A program made the position numbers and the translations under genes. A stretch of DNA of 33,817 nt from Chloroflexota bacterium (lineage in GTDB: Bacteria; Chloroflexota; Anaerolineae; UBA4142; SHND01). Shown in pieces: positions 23,912 to 30,590 of this stretch. The notes below the pieces were generated by a model, which was given only the letters and a program-made list of their open reading frames with translations, did no database searches and was not told the origin of the DNA. Location of the stretch: assembly GCA_004295045.1 (NCBI GenBank), contig SHND01000041.1, positions 1 to 33,817 on the forward strand, read 5' to 3'. The stretch's first letter is position 1, and every line of letters starts with the position of its first letter.

Positions 23912-24538
23912 ATGGCGCTATACGCGCAGGATGTTTATCAAGCGCTTGACGAATTGCGAGCCATTACCAGCATGGGGCTCGAATTCGCGAACAATGAGTA
24001 TGAACGTAAACGGTATACGCGTTTGCGCTCGATTGCGGCGCGCTTGTTTGCGAAACTCGAAGAGCGCCCGGTCGAGCAAGTGGCAAAGGAATTTCATTAC
24101 GACAACTGGCTGCACGTGAGTCCACTGTCGGGCGCAGAGGCAGCCGTATTTCAGGACGACAGATTGCTCTTGATGAAACGAAGCGACACCGTATTGTGGG
24201 CAGTGCCCGGGGGCTTGTGCGAAGTAGGCGAAACGTTGGCAGAAACCGCCCAACGCGAATTGTGGGAAGAAGTCGGCGTGCGCGGACGCGTGATACAATT
24301 ACTGGGCATTTTTGATTCCCGCCTCTGCCACAGTCACACCAAGGCGCAGCTCTTTCATGTAATCTTTCAAACCGAATTGGTAAGCGGTTCGCCTGCGCCG
24401 AGTGCAGAAGCATTGGATGTGCAATTCTTCGCAGAGGATAATTTGCCCGAACTCGCGGCGGGACACGCAATGCGCGTACCATTGTTGTTCAAACTTGTAC
24501 GCGGGGAAATCTCACCGCCATACTTTGACGTGCCATGA
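23912..24538 (+). CDS. NUDIX hydrolase with N-terminal helical extension
   Basis: The protein is about 208 residues. Residues 1-55 form a helical N-terminal domain (ALYAQDVYQALDELRAITSM...) as in the NUDIX-N-2 group. The Nudix fold follows with the exact box G-x5-E-x7-REL-W-EE-V-G (GGLCEVGETLAE...REL). These enzymes cleave nucleoside-diphosphate-linked substrates; which one is unknown. The frame is open far upstream, but that part is the T-box leader. ATG 23885 lies inside the terminator's 3' arm, so ATG 23912 is more likely, although no clear ribosome-binding sequence precedes either. It overlaps DUF952 by four bases. Control by a Phe T-box makes this the first gene of the pheST operon. Confidence 0.88.
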   Translation: MALYAQDVYQALDELRAITSMGLEFANNEYERKRYTRLRSIAARLFAKLEERPVEQVAKEFHYDNWLHVSPLSGAEAAVFQDDRLLLMKRSDTVLWAVPGGLCEVGETLAETAQRELWEEVGVRGRVIQLLGIFDSRLCHSHTKAQLFHVIFQTELVSGSPAPSAEALDVQFFAEDNLPELAAGHAMRVPLLFKLVRGEISPPYFDVP

Positions 24539-24864
24539 TCATTTATCATTTGACGCCCAAGCGCTTTTACGAACGCCAACGCGGGAACGCGGTCTATTTG
24601 CCCAAACCGTTCGCGCAAGATGGTTTCATTCACTGCACCAAAGGCGCGGACGAAATGGCGCGTGTTGCAAATTTATTCTATAAACATGAACGCGGTCCGC
24701 ACGTCTATTTGTACATAGACACGAAACAAGTCCGCGCGAAAATTCAGTACGACGACGCGGCGAAACAATTTCCGCACATTTACGGCGGCTTGAATTTCGA
24801 CGCGGTCGTGGCAGTCAAAACCGCGCGGCGCGACAAGGATGGAAATTTTTTGCCGCCGGAATAG
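24535..24864 (+). CDS. DUF952 family protein
   Basis: The 109-residue protein matches DUF952: start IIYHLTPKRFYE, a DGFIHCTKGADEMARVANLF segment, then YLYIDTKQVRAKIQYDD and FPHIYGGLNFDAV. The function is unknown. It overlaps the NUDIX gene by four bases and stands under the same Phe T-box. The heptamer array that precedes pheS begins right after its stop. Confidence 0.92.
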   Translation: MIIYHLTPKRFYERQRGNAVYLPKPFAQDGFIHCTKGADEMARVANLFYKHERGPHVYLYIDTKQVRAKIQYDDAAKQFPHIYGGLNFDAVVAVKTARRDKDGNFLPPE

Positions 24865-24873
24865 CCGTTCGGC

Positions 24874-24939
24874 GTTAGTTATTAGTCATCGTTTTTGGGG
24901 GACGACTAATAACAGATAACCAACAACCAATAACAACAC
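24874..24939 (+). repeat. Heptamer array and 10-bp hairpin before pheS
   Basis: GTTATTAGTC (24878-24887) pairs perfectly with GACTAATAAC (24904-24913). The right side is made of heptamers ATAACAG, ATAACCA, ACAACCA, ATAACAA (24909-24936), ending three bases before the pheS ATG. No Shine-Dalgarno sequence is present. Confidence 0.8.
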
Positions 24940-25968
24940 ATGAACGAATCCGCACATGAACTCCAAGCCCGCGCGCTGGCGCAGCTCGATTCGATTTGGG
25001 ATGACGCGAAATTAGAAGAATGGCGCGTTGAATACATCGGGCGCAAAGGCGCAGTGAACGCGCTCTTTGAACAAATCAGCGCGCTGCCGCAAGCGGAACG
25101 CGGCGCGTTTGGCAAAGACGCGAATCAGGTCAAGACGGCGTTAGAGAACGCCTTCCACGCGCGTGAAGGCGCGATCAAGCAACGCAACTTGTCCGAAGCG
25201 TTGGAAGCCGAGCCGCTCGACGTCACACTGCCGGGGCGACGCCCGCAGCGCGGTCGCCTCCATCCCGCGACGCAAACGCTGCGCGAGATTTACAAAATTT
25301 TCGGCGAGATGGGTTTTCAAGTGTACCGTACGCGCCAGGTAGAATCTGACTTGGTCAATTTCCAACTGCTCAACATTCCCGAACATCATCCCGCGCGCGA
25401 CAATTGGAGTACGTTCTATGTTGCGGGTACTGACCAACGTGTGCTGCTGCGTCCGCATACGTCGCCCGGTCAGATCCGCGCAATGCGCGAAATGTTTCCG
25501 AATCCGGTTCGCGCGATTTTGCCCGGGATGTGTTATCGTTACGAACAGATCAGCGCGCGTTATGAAATTCAATTCAACCAAGTCGAAGGCATCGTCGTCG
25601 GACACAACATCACGTTCGGCGACTTGAAAGGCACACTCACCGAATTTGCGCGCAGAATGTTTGGCGAACGCCCTGTGCGTTTTTTCGCCGATCACTTTCC
25701 TTTCACGGAACCGAGCGCGCAGATGGACGTAAAATGTATTATCTGCGAAGGCGCGGGCTGTGCCCTATGCAAACATACAGGATGGCTCGAAATTCTCGGT
25801 TCGGGCATGGTGCATCCCGACGTATTGCGCAACGGCGGTTACGACCCCGACGTGTGGAGCGGTTTCGCGTTTGGCATGGGTCCCGAACGCATTACGATGC
25901 TCAAACACGGCATCACCGACATTCGTTATTTCTGGGGCAACGATTTACGATTTTTGGAACAATTCTAG
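24940..25968 (+). CDS. pheS: Phenylalanyl-tRNA synthetase alpha subunit
   Basis: The 342-residue class II synthetase subunit charges tRNA-Phe as an alpha2-beta2 complex with PheT. An N-terminal coiled coil (about 1-85) is followed by the catalytic core with HPARDNWSTFYV (motif 2 region), RPHTSPGQIRAM, and motif 3 GFAFGMGPERI. A C-x2-C-x4-C-x2-C motif (CIICEGAGCALC, about residues 266-277) suggests a zinc knuckle, seen in a subset of bacterial PheS. The ATG has no Shine-Dalgarno; it follows a heptamer array. pheS and pheT are separated by two membrane protein genes. Confidence 0.97.
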   Translation: MNESAHELQARALAQLDSIWDDAKLEEWRVEYIGRKGAVNALFEQISALPQAERGAFGKDANQVKTALENAFHAREGAIKQRNLSEALEAEPLDVTLPGRRPQRGRLHPATQTLREIYKIFGEMGFQVYRTRQVESDLVNFQLLNIPEHHPARDNWSTFYVAGTDQRVLLRPHTSPGQIRAMREMFPNPVRAILPGMCYRYEQISARYEIQFNQVEGIVVGHNITFGDLKGTLTEFARRMFGERPVRFFADHFPFTEPSAQMDVKCIICEGAGCALCKHTGWLEILGSGMVHPDVLRNGGYDPDVWSGFAFGMGPERITMLKHGITDIRYFWGNDLRFLEQF

Positions 25969-25972
25969 CGGC

Positions 25973-26057
25973 TAGCGTATAGCAAATAGCCGATAGCAAA
26001 ACGCGATTATGTTTTGCAGTGAGCCATCTGCTATACGCCATCTGCAATTCGCCATCA
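25973..26057 (+). repeat. Paired heptamer arrays and nested hairpins between pheS and DUF2085
   Basis: Left array TAGCGTA, TAGCAAA, TAGCCGA, TAGCAAA (25973-26000); right array GCCATCT, GCTATAC, GCCATCT, GCAATTC, GCCATCA (26023-26057). The outer 9-bp GCGTATAGC/GCTATACGC (25975-25983 and 26030-26038) and inner GCAAAAC/GTTTTGC (25996-26002 and 26011-26017) are perfect. The last unit contains the A of the next start codon. Confidence 0.85.
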
Positions 26058-26839
26058 TGGCAAGCACAACCCCAACTTCAAACGTCAGTCCAACCACGCG
26101 CGGCATCATCAAAGGCATTGATCGCATGGCGCTGTTCATTGTGAAACATTGGCTGGGAATATTTTTGATCGCGTACGGCGCGTGGGTGTGGGCGCCCTTC
26201 CTCGCGCCAGTTTTCATGCATTTCGGGTGGACGAACGCGGGCAATGCACTGTATTTCGCCTACAGTTTATTTTGTCACCAACTGCCCGAACGTTCCCTCT
26301 TTTTCTTTGGACCGCAAGCAATGTACAGTTTGGATCAAATCGGACAAGTGTGGTCCACCGAAAATCAACTGGTGCTGCGTCAATTCATCGGCAATGCCGA
26401 AATGGGTTGGAAGATGGCGTGGAGCGATCGAATGATTTCGACGTACGGCGGCATCTGGTTCGGCGCCGTGCTTTGGGCGATTTTTGGGAAACGCGTGCCG
26501 CGCCTGCCGCTTTCCATTTGGCTGCTTGTCGGAGTTCTGCCATTGGCGCTCGATGGCATCAGCCATTTTATCAACGATATCGTCGCGGGAAGTTCGGGAC
26601 AGGGCTTTCGCGATACGAACGAATGGCTCATGCTCCTCACGGGAAATATTTTTCCGGCGGAATTTTATTACGGCAACATGCTCGGTTCGTTCAATTCGTG
26701 GGCGCGTTGGATTACCGGGCTTTTGTTTGGTGTGACAACCGTCTTTGCGATTTTCCCGATTATCGGCGCCGCAATGCGCGACACCCAGCGAGATATTGAA
26801 TCGCAGCTGACGCGGATTCAACAGGTGGAAAGCAAGTGA
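26057..26839 (+). CDS. DUF2085 family membrane protein
   Basis: The protein is about 260 residues with an N-terminal helix, a YSLFCHQLPERSLFFFG segment (the Cys-His-Gln hallmark of DUF2085), then SDRMISTYGGIWFG and several transmembrane helices. The ATG at 26057 overlaps the last heptamer unit; there is no ribosome-binding sequence. Function unknown. It lies between pheS and pheT in the T-box operon and overlaps the next gene by four bases (GTGA). A more divergent DUF2085-like protein is encoded at 1971-2864. Confidence 0.88.
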   Translation: MASTTPTSNVSPTTRGIIKGIDRMALFIVKHWLGIFLIAYGAWVWAPFLAPVFMHFGWTNAGNALYFAYSLFCHQLPERSLFFFGPQAMYSLDQIGQVWSTENQLVLRQFIGNAEMGWKMAWSDRMISTYGGIWFGAVLWAIFGKRVPRLPLSIWLLVGVLPLALDGISHFINDIVAGSSGQGFRDTNEWLMLLTGNIFPAEFYYGNMLGSFNSWARWITGLLFGVTTVFAIFPIIGAAMRDTQRDIESQLTRIQQVESK

Positions 26840-27072
26840 AACGTTTTTTCAAGTCACCTGCGTTCTCGCCCATCGGTCTCATCGGCTGGGCGCTCATTCT
26901 CATCGGCGGCGGCTGGGACTTGATTTACCACATTGCGCCGCTCGTGTCCGATGTGAAATGGTCGCCGGTGATTGATCGACTCGGTGAATTTGGGCATACC
27001 GTGATTCTCATCGGCATGGTGATTGTTGTGTTTGCCGTGTTGTTAGCACAACATCGTAAAGGGATAAATTGA
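26836..27072 (+). CDS. Small membrane protein of unknown function
   Basis: The 78-residue protein starts with GTG inside the upstream stop (four-base overlap). Two hydrophobic helices (about 13-30 and 55-72) with a short polar loop between. The tail is basic. It is the second non-synthetase gene between pheS and pheT. Its stop TGA shares its A with the pheT ATG. No family recognised. Confidence 0.75.
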   Translation: MKRFFKSPAFSPIGLIGWALILIGGGWDLIYHIAPLVSDVKWSPVIDRLGEFGHTVILIGMVIVVFAVLLAQHRKGIN

Positions 27073-29714
27073 TGAAAGTTCCCGTCTCGTGGCTTAAAGA
27101 TTTCGTTGACATCACGCTTCCCATTGACCAACTCGCCGAGAAGTTGACCTTTGCCGGGTTGGAAGTGGAGAACATCGAATACATCGGCGTCGCCGCACCC
27201 GCAAATGCCGTCGGCAAAAATGGCGCGCTGGCATGGGACCGCGAAAAAATTTTCGTCGGACAGCTGGTTCAAGCCATGCCGCATCCTAACGCCGACCGCT
27301 TGACCATTGTGCGCGTAGATTATGGGCGCGGCGAAGCGGTCCAAATGGTGACGGGCGCGCCGAATATTTCGGTCGGTGATTCGGGACAAAAAGTCGTTCT
27401 CGCGCTCGAAGGTTCGCGCCTCTACGACGGGCACAAAGAGGGACGCGAAATCATGACGCTCAAGAAATCGAAAATTCGCGGCGTCGAATCGGCTTCAATG
27501 GTTTGTTCCGAAAAAGAGTTGGGAATTTCCGAAGAACACGAAGGCATCATTATTTTGCCCGACGATGCGCCCGTTGGCACGCCCCTCGCCGATTATTTAG
27601 GAGATGTGATTCTCGACATCAAGATCAATCCCAATTTCGCGCGCGCACAATCCGTTCTCGGCGTCGCGCGCGAGCTCGCCGCGTTGACGGAACAAACGGT
27701 GCGTTTGCCGCAATCGTGGGATACGCGCGAGGTCGGTGTTCCCGCAACAGATTTCGTCAACATCGAAATCACTGATGCGAAATTGTGTCTGCGTTTTGCC
27801 GCGCTCCTCATTCGCAATGTCGAAATCAAACCATCCCCATATTGGATGCAGCAGCGTTTGCTGCGCGCGGGCATGCGCCCCATCAACAACGTCGTTGACA
27901 TCACCAACTATGTGATGCTCGGCTATGGCAAACCGCTTCATGCGTTCGATTACGATTCGCTCGTTCGGCGGGCGCGCGGAAACAGACCGACGATTACGGT
28001 ACGCGCCGCGCGTAATGGCGAACAGATGCAAACGCTCGACGGACAAACGCGAACGTTTTCGTCACACGATATTTTGGTGACGGACGCGCAAGGTCCGGTC
28101 GGCATCGGCGGCATCATGGGTGGAAGCGAGACCGAAGTTTCGGACAGCACAAAAAATATTTTGCTCGAGTCCGCGATCTTTGATTTCATTTCCATTCGGC
28201 GCACCACCGCCGAACAGAAATTGCCGAGTGAAGCGGCGACGCGTTTTGGACGCGGCATCCCGCCTTCGCAAAACGTTGCGCCCGCGCGCCTCGCCGCCGA
28301 GTTGATGCGCGAGTTGGCAGGCGGAAGCGTCGCGCCGGCGTTGGCAGACAATTATCCTGCGCCGCAAGTGATTCCGACGATTGATGTGACGACGCGCGAT
28401 GTGAAGCGCATTCTTGGTATCGAACTCTCGACCGCCGAGATCGCGCAAATTTTGAAACGCCTTGATTTTGAAATCGAGGCACAAGATGAAAATTCGCTGC
28501 GCGTCAAACCGCCCGATTATCGAACGGATGTGGATGGCACCGACGATGTATTGGAAGAAATCATTACGATTCACGGATATGAAAAAATTCCGAGTACTTT
28601 GATCGCGGACGCGCTGCCGCCGCTTATTGGCAATCGCGCGCTGGAACAAGAAGAAGAGGCGCGCGATATTTTAATCGAGGCGGGACTGCAAGAAATTGTC
28701 ACCTACTCGTTCACCAACCCCGCGCACGAAGCACAGCTTTCGGCTCATCCAAACGAACAGGACACGCCATTCCCATTGCCCGCGCGTCCGTACGTCACCA
28801 TCGAGAATCCGATCAGCGAAGACCGTTCCGTGCTGCGCCAAACACTTTTGCCCAACATGCTCGACATCGCCGCGTCGAATTTGCGCGCCGCAAGTTTGCG
28901 GAACACGCCACGCGCGGCGATGTTTGAGGTCGGGGCTGTTTTCTTAACGCGCCGTCAAGGTGAAACTGAAGAAGGTGATTTGGCGCAAGATCAAGAGTTC
29001 GCACTGCCACTCGAACCGCGTCGGCTCGCCCTCATTTTGTCCGGACCGCGCGCCGAAAAAACATGGCAGATGACGCGGCATCACACCAAGGAACATGATT
29101 CCAAGCCAGAAGAGTCTCCCGAGATGATGCGTCAAGCGGACGAAACGCCGATGGATTTTTTCGATCTCAAGGGCATCGTCGAAGATTTGCTCGCCGGTTT
29201 GCACATCAACGACGCGCAATTCGCGCCGATATCGCATCCAATGTTTCACCCCGGACGCGCCGCAACTCTGCGCCTCGGCGAAGAGAACGTGGGCGTCTTG
29301 GGCGAACTTTATCCTCTCGTGCGCGAAAAATGGGAATTGCCAAATCAAGCGGTGCTGGTGGGCGAATTTGATTTGGAGGCAATTCTCGCACACACTCAAG
29401 AACGCTATATCGTAAAACCAATTTCCCGCTATCCCGTGATCGTGCAGGACATTGCATTGATTGTGGATGAAAATATTGAAGCGGCGCGCGTCGAAATGTT
29501 GATTCGCCAAACGGGCGGCGCGTTGTTGAACAATGTCCGTCTCTTTGACGTTTATCGCGGCGCGCCGCTGCCGCCGGAGAAAAAATCGCTCGCGTATACG
29601 TTGACGTTTCAGGCGCTCGATCATGTCCTCTCTGACAGCGACGCCGCCAAAGTCCGCGAAAGGATTGTGCGCCGGCTAGAGCGCGAAGTGGGCGCGACGC
29701 TGCGCAGTGGATAG
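27072..29714 (+). CDS. pheT: Phenylalanyl-tRNA synthetase beta subunit
   Basis: The 880-residue large subunit has the usual domain order: an N-terminal domain, a tRNA-binding (EMAP-type) domain (about 40-155), B3/B4 (about 215-390, editing site), B5 (about 430-500), a catalytic-like core, and a C-terminal anticodon-binding FDX-ACB domain (about 785-880). It is longer than most bacterial PheT (about 790-820). Extra length includes an acidic/His-rich insert near residues 660-685 (MTRHHTKEHDSKPEESPEMM), just before DFFDLKG. ATG 27072 overlaps the upstream stop by one base. A strong terminator follows. Confidence 0.97.
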   Translation: MKVPVSWLKDFVDITLPIDQLAEKLTFAGLEVENIEYIGVAAPANAVGKNGALAWDREKIFVGQLVQAMPHPNADRLTIVRVDYGRGEAVQMVTGAPNISVGDSGQKVVLALEGSRLYDGHKEGREIMTLKKSKIRGVESASMVCSEKELGISEEHEGIIILPDDAPVGTPLADYLGDVILDIKINPNFARAQSVLGVARELAALTEQTVRLPQSWDTREVGVPATDFVNIEITDAKLCLRFAALLIRNVEIKPSPYWMQQRLLRAGMRPINNVVDITNYVMLGYGKPLHAFDYDSLVRRARGNRPTITVRAARNGEQMQTLDGQTRTFSSHDILVTDAQGPVGIGGIMGGSETEVSDSTKNILLESAIFDFISIRRTTAEQKLPSEAATRFGRGIPPSQNVAPARLAAELMRELAGGSVAPALADNYPAPQVIPTIDVTTRDVKRILGIELSTAEIAQILKRLDFEIEAQDENSLRVKPPDYRTDVDGTDDVLEEIITIHGYEKIPSTLIADALPPLIGNRALEQEEEARDILIEAGLQEIVTYSFTNPAHEAQLSAHPNEQDTPFPLPARPYVTIENPISEDRSVLRQTLLPNMLDIAASNLRAASLRNTPRAAMFEVGAVFLTRRQGETEEGDLAQDQEFALPLEPRRLALILSGPRAEKTWQMTRHHTKEHDSKPEESPEMMRQADETPMDFFDLKGIVEDLLAGLHINDAQFAPISHPMFHPGRAATLRLGEENVGVLGELYPLVREKWELPNQAVLVGEFDLEAILAHTQERYIVKPISRYPVIVQDIALIVDENIEAARVEMLIRQTGGALLNNVRLFDVYRGAPLPPEKKSLAYTLTFQALDHVLSDSDAAKVRERIVRRLEREVGATLRSG

Positions 29715-29744
29715 GTAGTACCTTTCAGGATATTTCGGATTACC

Positions 29745-29773
29745 AAGGTGGCGGAACAACCGCCGCCTTTTTT
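29745..29773 (+). terminator. Rho-independent terminator after pheT
   Basis: AAGGTGGCGG and CCGCCGCCTT pair (one G-U) around a short loop and are followed by a T run. Confidence 0.9.
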
Positions 29774-29811
29774 CATGCCCCTTTTTTCCTGTATCCTCGT
29801 TTTCAGGTTAG

Positions 29812-29820
29812 TGCTATACT
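29812..29820 (+). promoter_or_regulatory. Extended -10 promoter before cvpA leader
   Basis: TGCTATACT (29812-29820), an extended -10 with no good -35. It precedes a short leader frame and the cvpA gene. Confidence 0.55.
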
Positions 29821-29839
29821 TTTTGAAAAGGAGTTGAAG

Positions 29840-29881
29840 ATGCGCGACACGCTCACTCCCCCCGAACGAAAATGGGGATGA
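29840..29881 (+). CDS. Possible 13-codon leader peptide
   Basis: An ATG with AAAAGGAG at good distance starts MRDTLTPPERKWG and then stops. It lies between the promoter and a pair of nested hairpins (29887-29939) before cvpA. Two consecutive Pro codons could stall ribosomes. It may be a regulatory upstream frame, or chance. Confidence 0.35.
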   Translation: MRDTLTPPERKWG

Positions 29882-29886
29882 GCGTA

Positions 29887-29939
29887 GGGCAAATGGCGAT
29901 AAAGGCGATGGATTCATCGCACATCTCAGAAATTTGCCC
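29887..29939 (+). other. Nested hairpins in the cvpA leader
   Basis: GGGCAAAT (29887-29894) pairs with ATTTGCCC (29932-29939); inside, GCGATG (29905-29910) pairs with CATCGC (29915-29920). Both perfect. No T run. It sits just upstream of the cvpA ribosome-binding site. Confidence 0.6.
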
Positions 29940-29960
29940 CACATTTTCAAGAGAGCACAC

Positions 29961-30515
29961 ATGGCGGGCTTGAACTGGCTGGACCTCATTATCCTCCTCT
30001 TGCTCTTGACGGGCATGGCAATTGGTTTCGCGCAAGGGCTCGTTCGGCAAGTAATCGGGCTGGTTGCGCTGTACATCGGGCTCGTTCTGGCGACCCAATT
30101 TTTCCGTCCCCTCTCGCAGCTCACCGGAGACGCGCTCAACACCACACCCAATACGCTGAGCAATGCCGTAGCATTTTTTGCGATCTTGTTTTTGGCGATC
30201 GGGGTCATCAACTTTTTCGCGCTGGATGCGTACAAATCCACCAAAATTCGACTCGTTCCCGCCGTGGACCAAGTCACCGGCATCGCTTTGGGTGTCATCA
30301 GCATGTGGATTGTCTTGAGCGTCGCCGTGAATGTCTTGGACTTTGCAGTTCACGCGCAGACGTGGACCGGCAACGCGGAAACAGCGCGAAACATCATCCT
30401 AAATGGTCTGGAAAATTCGCGGCTAGCCGAAGTCACCGCTTCCACTCTGCCAATGATCGTCACCACGATTCGCCCATGGCTTCCGGGCGGTCTCCCAACC
30501 ATTTTCAACATCTAA
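29961..30515 (+). CDS. cvpA: CvpA family membrane protein
   Basis: The protein is about 184 residues with four transmembrane helices (about 6-25, 28-46, 65-85 and 103-125) and a C-terminal cytosolic tail. NWLDLIILLLLLTGMAIGFAQG at the start, with a Gly-rich FAQGLVRQ turn, is the CvpA pattern (family first named for colicin V production; broader role in envelope homeostasis). ATG 29961 with GAGAG upstream is chosen over an earlier in-frame ATG at 29934. A terminator follows. Confidence 0.88.
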   Translation: MAGLNWLDLIILLLLLTGMAIGFAQGLVRQVIGLVALYIGLVLATQFFRPLSQLTGDALNTTPNTLSNAVAFFAILFLAIGVINFFALDAYKSTKIRLVPAVDQVTGIALGVISMWIVLSVAVNVLDFAVHAQTWTGNAETARNIILNGLENSRLAEVTASTLPMIVTTIRPWLPGGLPTIFNI

Positions 30516-30519
30516 CTCG

Positions 30520-30556
30520 AACGGGGCAAAGCGCTGGCTTTGCCCCGTTTTTTTTG
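30520..30556 (+). terminator. Rho-independent terminator
   Basis: ACGGGGCAAAGC (30521-30532) and GCTTTGCCCCGT (30537-30548) pair perfectly, followed by eight T. Confidence 0.95.
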
Positions 30557-30575
30557 CGCCGCGCCGCGTTTGTGC

Positions 30576-30581
30576 TAATCT
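30576..30581 (+). promoter_or_regulatory. -10 box directly before mutS2
   Basis: TG-x-TAATCT with TAATCT at 30576-30581. It is only nine bases from the ATG, so the transcript would be leaderless or nearly so. No -35 is obvious. Confidence 0.4.
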
Positions 30582-30590
30582 AACGCCGCG

